64,000 nt of DNA from Actinacidiphila alni (lineage in GTDB: Bacteria > Actinomycetota > Actinomycetes > Streptomycetales > Streptomycetaceae), in NCBI RefSeq assembly GCF_900112845.1, contig NZ_FONG01000023.1, forward strand, positions 62,001-126,000. The letters are read 5' to 3'. The first letter of the stretch is position 1. Each line of letters opens with the position of its first letter. The position numbers and the translations under genes are program-made. The notes beneath the pieces were generated by a model. That model was given only the letters and a program-made list of their open reading frames with translations, did no database searches and was not told where the DNA came from. This document shows positions 33,046 through 42,000 of the stretch, one piece after another.

Positions 33046-34939
33046 ACCGCCTCCTACGTGTGCCGTCGCTCATGTTGTCCGTCACCGCGTCCCGCGCGTC
33101 GTCGAAGGCGCCGTCAGGACCGCCTCCCGTACCGCTGCTCCCACCGTCGCCGGCTTGGGCGTCGTCGCCGATGCCGGCTCCGTCACCGGCCTCGTCGGCG
33201 GCGAACACCGCCCGGTACGCGGGGTCGTGCCACAGCTCCGCGTGCGGGCCGCTGGCCCGGATCCGCCCGCCGTCCAGCCAGACGACCCGGTCGCAGCGGG
33301 CGGCCGTGGCCACCCGGTGGGCCACCACGATCCGGGTGCGTCCGATCAGCGCCCCGGTGACGGCGGCGCTGACCTCGGCCTCGGTGACGGTGTCCAGGCC
33401 GGAGGTCGCGTCGTCCAGCACATAGACCCGCGCCGGGCGTGCCAACGTACGGGCCAGGCCCAGCCGTTGGCGTTCGCCGCCCGACAGGGGGACCCGCTCC
33501 AGCGGAGTGTCGTAGCCCTCCGGCAGCTTCCGGACGAAGCCGTCCGCGGCGGCGGCCCGCGCGGCGTCGCGCACCGCGGACCGGGGCAGGCCCGGGCGGC
33601 CGTAGCCGATCGCCTCGCGCACGGTCCCGCCGAGCAGCGCGGGCCGCTCGAAGGCGTACGTGACCGCGTCCCGCAGCGGCCCCTCCGCCAACTCCCGGAC
33701 GGGACGGCCGTCGAGCAGCACCTCGCCCTCGTCCGGGTCGGCGAGCCGGCCGGGCAGTCCGGCGAGCGCGCTCTTGCCCGAAGCCGTGCGGCCGACGAAC
33801 GCCACGCAGGCACCCGCCGGGATGTCCAGGTCGATCCCGTCGAGCACCGCCGCCCGGGCCGTACCCTCGGCGCCTCCGGCTCCGTCCGTCGCTGCCGCCC
33901 TGACGGTGACTCCGCGGAAGGACACCGCGCCCGCCCCCGGGGCGGCGGCCGCGGTCCCGTAGCGGACGGCGGCGTGGGCGAACGTCCCGGCGAGCCGTAC
34001 GGCGGCGGCGCGTGCCTGGGCCAGCGTGAAGAACACGTCGATCTGCTGCACCGCGGGGAAGGCGAGCTGGAGATAGCCGGCCACCGCGACGAACTGTCCG
34101 GGGGACAGGCGTCCGTCCACGACGCCGAGGCCCGCCACACCGAGCACCAGCGCCTCGGTGAGCGAGATCAGCAGCCCGAACTGCCAGACGGTGCCCTTCT
34201 GCAAGCGCCAGATCCGGTGGCCGGCCACCGACACCTCACGCAGTGGCGCGAGCACCCGGTCCGTCTCCCGGTCCAGCGTCCCGGAGGCCCGGATGGTGCG
34301 CGCCCCGGTGAGCGCGGCGAGCAGCCGGACGGCGATCCCGGACTGCGCGGACAGATAGTCGCCGTAGACGCGCGTCACCCGGCCCACGAAGCGGCGGGCG
34401 ATCAGCACCGTCACCGGGACGCAGATCAGGAAGGCGAGCCCGCAGCGCCAGTCCAGCCACAGCAGCGCGGCCAGCGCGGCGGCGGAACCGGTCACCGTCA
34501 CGCCCCAGCCGGCCACCGCGACGGGCAGCGCACCGGCCTGCTGGGCGGCCTGGGTGACCTGGCTGACCGCCTCACCGGCCGGAACCGGCGACCGGCCGCC
34601 CATGCTCAACAGGTGCCCGACCGTGCGCTGTTGCAGCCAGCGCGTCCCCTGCGCGGCGCAGACGGCGCCGAGCGGCGCCATCAGGGTGTCGCAGACCGCT
34701 CCGGCCGCCATGACCGCGCCCCAGGCCAGGGCGGGAGCGGCGCCGCTGTCGCCGTGCAGCACCGCGTTCACCGCTGCCGCCAGCAGCGCGGGCAGGGCCA
34801 GCGAGGCGGCGGTGCTCAGCACCATCAGGGCGATCAGCAGGGACAGCCGGCCGCCGGTGTGCCGGACGGCACCGATCAGCAGCCGGCCCGCGCCCGGTGG
34901 CCGGTCACCGCTCCCCGGCGCCCGTTCGTTCCTCGTCAT
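33023..34939 (-). CDS. ABC exporter half (permease-ATPase), degenerate site
   Basis: The 638-residue product pairs with the downstream half. The N-terminal region (about 30-320) has six membrane helices, and the ATPase domain follows at 345-590. Walker A is altered to VGRTASGKSA, the signature LSGGERQR is good, and Walker B reads VYVLDDATSGLD, with Asp in place of the catalytic Glu, as in degenerate halves of heterodimeric exporters. A low-complexity Gly/Asp tail follows residue 590. GAGAGG stands before the ATG. It is separated from the precursor gene upstream by a 13-bp hairpin, so its transcription is probably by read-through. Confidence 0.92.
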   Translation of the reverse strand: MTRNERAPGSGDRPPGAGRLLIGAVRHTGGRLSLLIALMVLSTAASLALPALLAAAVNAVLHGDSGAAPALAWGAVMAAGAVCDTLMAPLGAVCAAQGTRWLQQRTVGHLLSMGGRSPVPAGEAVSQVTQAAQQAGALPVAVAGWGVTVTGSAAALAALLWLDWRCGLAFLICVPVTVLIARRFVGRVTRVYGDYLSAQSGIAVRLLAALTGARTIRASGTLDRETDRVLAPLREVSVAGHRIWRLQKGTVWQFGLLISLTEALVLGVAGLGVVDGRLSPGQFVAVAGYLQLAFPAVQQIDVFFTLAQARAAAVRLAGTFAHAAVRYGTAAAAPGAGAVSFRGVTVRAAATDGAGGAEGTARAAVLDGIDLDIPAGACVAFVGRTASGKSALAGLPGRLADPDEGEVLLDGRPVRELAEGPLRDAVTYAFERPALLGGTVREAIGYGRPGLPRSAVRDAARAAAADGFVRKLPEGYDTPLERVPLSGGERQRLGLARTLARPARVYVLDDATSGLDTVTEAEVSAAVTGALIGRTRIVVAHRVATAARCDRVVWLDGGRIRASGPHAELWHDPAYRAVFAADEAGDGAGIGDDAQAGDGGSSGTGGGPDGAFDDARDAVTDNMSDGTRRRRYAAHREA

Positions 34940-34976
34940 GTGTTCGTCGCCTCTCTCGCCCGTGCCGCGGCTCACC

Positions 34977-34993
34977 GGACCCCGTGGGGGTCC
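34977..34993 (-). terminator. small hairpin before the ABC genes
   Basis: Perfect 7-bp stem GGACCCC / GGGGTCC with a GTG loop, 22 bp beyond the larger hairpin. It may strengthen attenuation between precursor and exporter genes. Confidence 0.45.
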
Positions 34994-35014
34994 GCGGCGT
35001 CCCCGGATATGCCG

Positions 35015-35045
35015 GAGGGGTGCCGGAACAGGTCCGGCACCCCTC
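35015..35045 (-). terminator. strong hairpin (attenuator) after the LanL precursor genes
   Basis: Perfect 13-bp stem (35015-35027 with 35033-35045), loop ACAGG, starting 9 nt after the precursor stop. Such hairpins behind lanA genes let most transcripts end there, so the precursor is made in excess over exporter. Confidence 0.78.
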
Positions 35046-35054
35046 CCGCTTCCG

Positions 35055-35198
35055 CTAGTTGGAGATCGTGCAGGTCGGCCCGCCGCAGGTGCTGCCCGCG
35101 CCGCAGGTGGGGCCGCCACAGGTCTCCGTGGTGTTCAGCAGGGCCGTGGTCTCCATGTCCGCGGGGAGCAACTGGAGGCTGTCCAGGTCGAGTTCCAT
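35055..35198 (-). CDS. lanthipeptide precursor A of the LanL system (47 aa)
   Basis: This 47-residue product begins MELDLDSLQLLPADMET, a leader with the LxxLQxLP pattern of class III/IV precursors. The core contains a symmetric Cys-rich repeat, TCGGPTC-GAGS-TCGGPTC, then TISN. It has four Cys (27, 32, 38, 43), each preceded by a Thr, and Thr17/18 and Thr23/24 as further sites. It follows precursor B after 70 bp. AAAGGA lies 8 nt before the ATG. The gene is missing from ordinary gene finding because of its size. Product rings cannot be predicted. Confidence 0.85.
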   Translation of the reverse strand: MELDLDSLQLLPADMETTALLNTTETCGGPTCGAGSTCGGPTCTISN

Positions 35199-35268
35199 CG
35201 CGTGGATCCTTTCTGTGAGGTGTCGTGCCGTGTCTGTGAGGTGTCGCGCCGTGCGGTCCCGCGCGTCG

Positions 35269-35388
35269 TCAGCCGGTGACCCAGCAGGTGTCCTGGCAGG
35301 TGCGACCGGAGCAGGTCCAGGTGCATTCCTGCAGGCTGGTCTCCTCGTCGGCGGGCAGAACCTGCAGGGCTTCGAGGTCGAGTTCCAT
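35269..35388 (-). CDS. lanthipeptide precursor B of the LanL system (39 aa)
   Basis: The 39-residue product begins MELDLEALQVLPADEET, nearly the same leader as precursor A, so both are likely modified by the same enzyme. The core has three Cys in CTWTC and GRTCQDTCW arrangement (Cys22, 26, 31, 35; four in total) with Thr partners. GGAGG lies 6 nt before the ATG. Its start overlaps the stop of the small upstream gene (TGATG). The leader similarity against different cores is a classic sign of a two-precursor cluster. Confidence 0.87.
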   Translation of the reverse strand: MELDLEALQVLPADEETSLQECTWTCSGRTCQDTCWVTG

Positions 35389-35546
35389 CAGTGCCTCCGG
35401 GGCGTTCGATGAGTGTTGATGTGGTGGAGCGGGAGTACGTGCTGAAGTTCCAGGTGCGCGCCGCCATCGGCGACGGCGCGGGGCATCGCCGCCGCCGGCT
35501 CCGGTCCGGCCCGCAGGGCCCGCGGGGCGTCGACGTCGATGTCCAT
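35388..35546 (-). CDS. 52-aa protein ahead of the precursor genes, possible degenerate precursor
   Basis: This small frame has an ideal ribosome site (GAGGAGG, 5 nt spacing) and its TGA overlaps the ATG of precursor B. The N-terminus, MDIDVDAPRALRAGPEP, lines up with the leader of the two precursors (MELDLDSLQLLPADMET), but there is no cysteine and the second half is His-rich (HVLPLHHINTHRTPRRH). It may be a decayed third precursor, a leader that couples translation, or a small accessory protein. It lies 51 bp after the LanL gene. Confidence 0.6.
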   Translation of the reverse strand: MDIDVDAPRALRAGPEPAAAMPRAVADGGAHLELQHVLPLHHINTHRTPRRH

Positions 35547-35597
35547 GGGTTCCTCCTCTCGGGGTGGGTCGTGACGTACGGGGCCGCCGCGCGCCGC

Positions 35598-38432
35598 TCA
35601 CCGGTGCGCGGTCGGTGTTCCCTCCAGGGCCGCGGGGCGGTCCGCCATCCAGGGGCGGGGCCCGCCGTGGTCGAGCCGCAGGAGGAAGCTGATGACGCCG
35701 GCGGTACCGGTCTGGTAGCCGGCGGTGAAAGTGGTGGCGTTCTCGTCCGGGACGAGACGGAGACCGCCCACGACCGCGTGCCGGGCGTAGAGCACGGTCG
35801 CCAGGTCCTCGGCCCAGGCGCGGTAGGGGCCGTCGGGTTGGGCCGCCGCGAGGTCGAGCAGGAATTCGCCGTCGCCGGCGAGGCCGTGGCAGACGGCGGT
35901 CGGCGAGGTCCAGGCGGCGGCGCGCACCGACTGCGCCGCCTCCCGCGCGAGCGTGAGGTGGCGTTCGTCGCCGGTGGCCCGCCACAGCCGCAGCAGGAAG
36001 GTGCCGACGCCGGAGGACCCGCTGCACCAGTGGTAGATCAGCCCGGTGCCGGGCTTCTCGTCCACGTCGGACCGCCAGCGGGCGCCCACCTGGCCGCGCT
36101 CTGCCTCGGCGGCCAGCGTGTCACCGGCCGTCACCGCCAGGTCCAGGGCCGCGCTGTCGCCGGTCGCGTCGGCCGCGGCCAGCAGGAAGGCGCCGATCCC
36201 GGCGACGCCGTGCGCGAAACCGAGGTGTCGGATGCCGGCCAGCTTGGAGTCGAAGTCCGGGGGCACCTGCCAGATCACCCGGTCCGCGGTGCGGTCGGCC
36301 GCCGCGGCCAGTGAGCCGGCGCATTCCGCGACCCGGTCGAGGAATTCGGGCCGTCCCGTGGCCTGCCAGAATTTGAGGTGGGCGAGCCCGGAGCCGGCGG
36401 CCCCGTGGCAGATGTCCGGGTTGGGCCACACCACCGGGAGGGAGAGCGCCAGATCGGTGGCGTGCTCGGCGAGCGTGTCGTCACCCAGGTGCCGGGCGGC
36501 GTCGTAGAGCGCCCAAGCGGCGCCGGAGCGGCCGAAGTAGAGGCCGGGCAGCAACTGCGGAACGGCGGTACGGCGCCGGTCGATCCAGTCCGCGACGCGC
36601 CGGACGGCGTCGCGCAACTCCGGCCGGTCCAGTGCCCGGTCGGCGCGCACGAGGGTGCCCAGCACGCCGGCCGCGCCGTACTGCACGCTGACCGGGTCGG
36701 TGCCGTCCCCGAAGGCGCTGCCGGACCACAGGCGGGTGGCGGGACCCTCGGGGTCGGCCATGTCACGCAGCAGGTGGGCGAGGCCGTCGTCCACGAGGCC
36801 GGCCCTGATCTCCCGGCCGGCGACGGGCCGGTCGGCGCACCCGCCGGAGAGCCAGACCGGGTCCGGCGCGGACTCGGTCTCCGGCCCGGTGTCCTCGGTG
36901 CCAACCGCCTTACCGGTGAGGGCTGTTGACCGACCGGTCACCTTGTCCACTTCTGACACCTCGGCCGCCGCGTCCGCCAGGAACGCGGCCAGCCGGTTCA
37001 GCGTCCAGCGGTCCTCCGGGCGCTCCGCCATCAGGCCGAGGATCGCCGGAGTGAGCAGCCGGGCGGCCGGGCGTTCCTCGCCGACCAGCGAGAGCACCAG
37101 GGCGATGCGCTCGCCGGCGGGTCGGCCGGCGCAAGAGGCGACGAGCCGGGCGTTGCTCGGGGCGTACCGGCCGTCCTGGGCGAAGCCCGGCGCGATGCCG
37201 GTGGCGAGGAAGTACAGCACCCCGCCGAGCGCGTAACGGTCGACCTCGGTGCCGTACGCGGGACCGACGCGCGGCTCCGCGATCTGCTCGGGCGCGCCGA
37301 AGCCGGGGGTGTACACGCGCAGGATGGAGCTGCCGGGGGTGGTCGCCCACTCGGCGTCGATCAGCACCAGCCGGTCGTCGGGCGTGACCATGATGTTGTT
37401 CGGGGTGAAGTCCTGGTAGACGATGCCGCGTTCGTGCACCGCGCCGAGCAGCGCGCACAGCTTCTCCGCGAGCGCCAGCACCTGCGGCACGGGGACAAAG
37501 CCGGGCTCGGCCCGCCGCTCGGTGACCCAGGAGGCCAGCGTCTGCCCGGGCACCAGGCTCTGCACCAGGAAGGCGTGGCCGTCCTTCTCGAAGGAGGCCA
37601 CCAGTTCCGTGCAGAGTCCGGTGAGCGGGACGAGGTTGGCGGCCTCCCGGCGCAGGCAGTCCCTGGCGTCCTCGCCGGTCACGTTCACCGCCACGTGCGC
37701 GCGGGCCTGCTTGACGATGACCTCGGCGCCGGTGTGCTGGTCCTGCGCGCGGTACACCCCGCCGCGGGCCGAGTGCCGGATCGCCTCCCGTACGACGAAG
37801 CGGTCCGCGAGCAGCACCGGCCTGGGGCTCTGCACCGTGGCCGGCCGCCCCGGGTCGCCGGGGAAGGGCAGCTCCGCCCACGGCGGCGGGCTGAACCACG
37901 CCTTGCGGTGGTCGTCGGTCAGCGTCCCGTCCGGGGCCCGCAGGCGTACGTCGAAGGAGCCGTCGTTGCCCAGCACCCGTACGCCGCTGAAGCCGCCGTA
38001 GCGGTAGTGCACCAGGCTGCCCTTGCGGTACGGGCGGTCGGAGAGGATCGCGGGCCCGGGAAGTCCCGCGGTCGCGTCGTCCAGGAGGGCGGCCAGCTCG
38101 CGGAGCCGGTCGTCGTCGCGCGGATAGGCGGTGATGATCTTGCCGCACTGCGCGCGGTCGTAGTTGCCCGAGGTCATCTCCTCGACCGTCTGGAGGTCCC
38201 GGGCGGTCTTGAAGGCGCAGCCGGCTGCGACCAGCACCTCGGCGGCCCGGTGCAGAACCTCGGGCGCGGACAGCCGGGTCGCCGAGACGTGCAGCTTCCA
38301 GCCCTGCACCCGCGCTTCGTGGTGCGGCGGAGTGACCCGGCACCAGACGCCGTCCTCCTCGACCCGCCAGTCCCGCGCGTCCAGCGTGGCGAGCACGGAG
38401 TGCACCACGTCTCCCAGCGAAAATGTGAGCAA
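35598..38432 (-). CDS. lanL: class IV lanthipeptide synthetase (LanL-type)
   Basis: The 944-residue synthetase has an N-terminal lyase domain (about 1-195; ILSDRPYRKGSLVHYRYGGF), a Ser/Thr kinase-like domain (about 215-480; EVIVKQ lysine, YQDFTPNNIM catalytic Asp, LIDAEW metal Asp) and a LanC-like cyclase (about 525-940). The cyclase keeps His741 (GFAHGVAG) and zinc ligands Cys803 (HWCSG), Cys848 and His849 (VCHG), which separates class IV from class III. It phosphorylates and eliminates Ser/Thr and closes thioether rings. The start is a TTG, with no better codon in frame upstream. Two precursor genes and an ABC exporter follow in the same direction. Confidence 0.9.
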   Translation of the reverse strand: MLTFSLGDVVHSVLATLDARDWRVEEDGVWCRVTPPHHEARVQGWKLHVSATRLSAPEVLHRAAEVLVAAGCAFKTARDLQTVEEMTSGNYDRAQCGKIITAYPRDDDRLRELAALLDDATAGLPGPAILSDRPYRKGSLVHYRYGGFSGVRVLGNDGSFDVRLRAPDGTLTDDHRKAWFSPPPWAELPFPGDPGRPATVQSPRPVLLADRFVVREAIRHSARGGVYRAQDQHTGAEVIVKQARAHVAVNVTGEDARDCLRREAANLVPLTGLCTELVASFEKDGHAFLVQSLVPGQTLASWVTERRAEPGFVPVPQVLALAEKLCALLGAVHERGIVYQDFTPNNIMVTPDDRLVLIDAEWATTPGSSILRVYTPGFGAPEQIAEPRVGPAYGTEVDRYALGGVLYFLATGIAPGFAQDGRYAPSNARLVASCAGRPAGERIALVLSLVGEERPAARLLTPAILGLMAERPEDRWTLNRLAAFLADAAAEVSEVDKVTGRSTALTGKAVGTEDTGPETESAPDPVWLSGGCADRPVAGREIRAGLVDDGLAHLLRDMADPEGPATRLWSGSAFGDGTDPVSVQYGAAGVLGTLVRADRALDRPELRDAVRRVADWIDRRRTAVPQLLPGLYFGRSGAAWALYDAARHLGDDTLAEHATDLALSLPVVWPNPDICHGAAGSGLAHLKFWQATGRPEFLDRVAECAGSLAAAADRTADRVIWQVPPDFDSKLAGIRHLGFAHGVAGIGAFLLAAADATGDSAALDLAVTAGDTLAAEAERGQVGARWRSDVDEKPGTGLIYHWCSGSSGVGTFLLRLWRATGDERHLTLAREAAQSVRAAAWTSPTAVCHGLAGDGEFLLDLAAAQPDGPYRAWAEDLATVLYARHAVVGGLRLVPDENATTFTAGYQTGTAGVISFLLRLDHGGPRPWMADRPAALEGTPTAHR

Positions 38433-38617
38433 GAGGACCCACTCCCAACGCCCTGCCGACGACGGAGCCGGAGGTCCGGCCCGTGAACGGCTCCACTGTG
38501 GCCGCGGCCCGCGCGGCCGAGCATTGGGGGAATCCCTAACCCCGACCCTGCACTCGGGTGTCGGGGCGTCGGGCCGTGCCGCCGGGGGCGGACACGCCAG
38601 AGCCCGCGGGCGCCGTG

Positions 38618-38648
38618 GGACGCGCCGCCTTCCGGGCGGGGCGCGTCC
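38618..38648 (-). terminator. hairpin after the lichenicidin-like precursor
   Basis: GGACGCGCC (38618-38626) pairs with GGCGCGTCC (38640-38648), and three further pairs form with a GG bulge. It lies 75 bp after the precursor stop and before the LanL gene on the same strand, so it separates the two systems. The rest of 38433-38722 holds no gene I can see. Confidence 0.6.
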
Positions 38649-38722
38649 GCGGCATCCGCGGGCGGGGAGTCACGCCGTGCGGGCAGCACCCCGGGGGATG
38701 CGGCCCGCACGGGCGGTGGTGA

Positions 38723-38908
38723 TCAGTTGATGGAGCAGTCCGAGCACAGCGTCGTGTCGCAGCAGCTGAACGACCACTGCCAGCTGCCGCCGATCATTCC
38801 GCCCTGCGCGACATCGGCGATGTCGATCGAGCTGACCGGGCTGGAGTCGGGCGCTCCGGCCGGGGCGTATTCCTTCCAGGAGCGCACGACGTCGTTGTCC
38901 AAGTCCAT
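38723..38908 (-). CDS. class II lanthipeptide precursor with GG leader (61 aa)
   Basis: The 61-residue product begins MDLDNDVVRSWKEYAPAG, the leader type of the mersacidin/lichenicidin family (WKxxxxP). Two GG motifs (residues 36-37 and 40-41) suit a C39 peptidase. A cut after Gly41 leaves a 20-residue core, SWQWSFSCCDTTLCSDCSIN, with Cys49, 50, 55 and 58 and seven Ser/Thr. It follows the LanM gene after 133 bp on the same strand. The C39 exporter gene is divergent, on the other side of LanM. Adjacent Cys-Cys in the core is uncommon. Confidence 0.9.
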   Translation of the reverse strand: MDLDNDVVRSWKEYAPAGAPDSSPVSSIDIADVAQGGMIGGSWQWSFSCCDTTLCSDCSIN

Positions 38909-39041
38909 GGGACGACCCTTTCTCTCTTGTGTCTTGTGTCTCTTGTGGTGCCGGTGGGGAGAACCGCGCCGTCGCCGGGTGGCCCCGGCGCAGGCGCGTC
39001 TGCCGATCCGCGGGGCCCCGGGCCGGGGCCGTCCGCGGACC

Positions 39042-42000
39042 TCAGATCAGTGGGGGAGGTGCCAACAGCAGGACCGGCGCGACCAGTTCGGGGGCGGCGA
39101 GCCGGAGCAGCCCGTGCCCGACGCCGGCGAGACCCGTCATGAGGCCGGGCGTCGCGAGGCCGCCCGGGGTGCCGCACACCGGCCCGTCCCGTTCGATCCG
39201 CCGCACCGCCGCCGACGCCTCGCGGGACCGGGCGCGCCGCGCCGCCTCGCCGTCGGGGCCGCCCAATGCCTGCGCGGCGCAGAGCAGTTCGAGATTGCCG
39301 AACGCGCCGTGGCACAGGCTGTCATTGCGGTGCCGGCCGAAGCCCGCGGTGCTGGCGAGCGCGCGCCGCAGATCCTCTGCGGCATGGTCCGGCACAACGG
39401 GGGGTCCTCCGGCGGCGCGCAGGACCGCCGCGCGGGCGAGGCCGACACCGGGGGCGCCGTGGCACCAGGAGTGCTGGCTGCCCGGCTCGGCCTTTCTGCG
39501 GTCCGGCCAGTTGTCCAACCGCCCGTCGTACGCGGCGTGTTCATGGGCGAACGCCCGCAGGCCCGTGGCGCGCGCGTGGCTGTCGCCGGTCCGTGCCGCG
39601 TACGACAGCAGCGCCCAGCCGCCGCCCGCGGTGCCGTGCGAGAAGCCGAGCAGCGGCACGTCTCCGGCCCCCGGCCACGCGACACCGACACCGGCCGGCA
39701 CCGCGCCGGCGACCAGCGCCCACGCGCAGCGCTCGGCCAGCTTGTGCGCCGCGGGCCCGTAGCCGGCCGACAGTGCCTCGGCGACCGCGAGGCAGCCCGC
39801 CGTACCGCTGATCACATCGTGGCCGGCGTCCGGCGACACGCGGTCCCGCGCGAGGTCGAGGAGCGGCGCGACGAGCGCGCCGGCGGAGGCGTCGCCGAGC
39901 AGCGCGGAGCACCAGGCGAGGGCGTACGCGACGCCGGCCGTGCCGGTGAACGCGCCCACGATCGCCCCGGGTTCGAGAGCGTCCCGTGCGTCCGGCCCGT
40001 CGTCGAGGACTTCCCGCGCGTAGCCCACGACCGGGCCGAGGGCGCCCCGGGCGAGCGCGGCGTGCCGCGGTTCGCCCGTCACGCCCGCGAGTTGGGCCAG
40101 GAACAGCGCGATACCCGCGTACCCGTTGTAGAGGTCCACCCCCAACGGCCGTACCGACCACCGCGATTCCTGCCACAGGTCTAGGCCGAGCCAGCCGATC
40201 CGGTCGCCCCTCGTGTACGCCGACGCTTCGAGGCGGTCCGCGACGGTCACGGCGGCGGCCAGTGCCCGCTCGGTCAACTCCGCCGGGGTGAGGTCCGGTT
40301 GGGGGTCACCGCCGGCGGCGTCCTCCGGGGCGTCGGGGCTGTCGCCGCTCGTCCGCGTGGCCAGTTGCGCGGCCACGATCCACCGCTGGTCGGCCGAGTG
40401 GCGCTCGCCCAGGCCCGCGAGGGTGCGGGCGACCAGGGCCGCGCCGGACTCCGGCAGCAGCTCCCCGACGACCGAACCGTCGCACGCGCGCACATCACGG
40501 GAGCCGACGCGGGCGGTGAACAGCGGGACGTCGCCCGACCACAGATCGGCCACCTCGTGCCGGACCAGGCGGGCCCGCGCCGGATCGGCGGCGGCCCTGG
40601 CCCACAGCACACCGAACACCTGGTCCCGGTCGAGCGCGTCGCGCAGCGCGTCGGGGTGCGTGGTCTCGGCGAGCAGCGTCGCGTACTCATGGGTGGGCCG
40701 CGGGATGATGCGGGTGAGGTCGCCCGCGAAGGCGGCCAACGCCCCTGTGGGCGCCAGCAGTTCGGCGCGGCCGTCAGCGATCGCCGCGTATCCCTCGCGG
40801 TAGCCGTCCAGCAGCGGCGCCGCGTACCGCACCGCGTCCAGGTCCGTGCCGTCCAGGCGCGGCCGGTTCGAGGCGCCGCCGTGCACGGGCCGGACCCGGA
40901 CCAGCCGCATCGCGTCGGTGCCCGCGCCGGTCCAGTCCGCGACCTGGTAGGGGAGTGCCGCGTCCTGGTCGCCGCCCATGCCGCCGGCGTCGAACGCCTG
41001 CCCGTCGGCGTCGATGACGACCGAGGGCAGCAGGCCGACCCGGCCCACCGAATCGCGGTACGCCGTCGCCGCGGGATCGCCGTCCAGGGTCGGACTGCCG
41101 AAGGAGCGGGGCAGTTCGGCGCAGAACAGTGATTCGAGGTCGATCGGGACGGGCTGGTCGCCCACGGCGATCAGATTCTCGAAGTGGAAGTCCACACCGC
41201 CCAGGCCGTGCAGCAGCGCGAGCAGCACCCCCTGGCGGTGGAAGTAGCGCTTCGCGGCGGCCTCGTCGGCGCAGGGCGCCGGGTCGACGAATTCGACCCA
41301 GCCGTGGTCCGCGCGGTCGACGACGGTCAGTGTGCGCAGCCGGGAGGAACCGGGCAGCCGCCCGTTGTACCAGTCGATCACGTCGTTGAAGTGGCGGTGC
41401 ATGCCCGGCGGCCGGGGCTTGTAGACCGCGCGGGCGCCCGAGGCGAAGACGGCGACGCCCACCGACCGGCCGCCGTCGTGCGTGTCGCCCTTGGCCAGTT
41501 CGACGCGGGCGAGCGGGCCGGGGTCGGCGCCGCCGAACAGCCGGTCCACCAGCACCGGCCGGTCCTGCCCGAGGCGCCGGAGGAATTCGGCGTGCGCCGT
41601 GGCCACCCGCCGGGCCGTATCGAGCATCAGACGGGCCAGCACGGCGTACTCGTCGAGCAGTTCGGCGAACGCGGCGGGGCGCCGGAAGTGCCGCACGAAC
41701 GACCAGAAGCGCTCCTGCGGCGTGCCCCCTTCGAGCCGGCCCGTGACACGCAGCACATTCAGCTCCAGCACGAGCACCCGGCTCGCGAGGTGCACGAGCC
41801 GCCGCGTCACCTCGGCCCCCACCGCCTCCCTGACGACCGTCCGGTCGCGGCCACCGTACGGTCCCGGCCCGTCGTCCGGCCCCGCGCCGACAGGCGCGGC
41901 CGCGGTCTCCCCGCCGGGCACACCGGCCGCCGCCGCGTCGAACACCCGCAGCGACTCGTGGACGAACGGCTCGACGATCAGGGCGAAGCCGCGCTGCCAG

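Noticed and set aside
36910..38496. Overlapping minus-strand frame within the LanL gene, with a better start codon
   Set aside because: The other frame carries lyase and kinase motifs without a break; this one is Arg/Gly-rich noise, although the TTG start of the LanL frame is uncomfortable.
38433..38722. Possible further small precursor between LanL and the GG precursor
   Set aside because: I read both strands for short frames with ribosome sites, leader boxes and Cys; none was found besides the hairpin.
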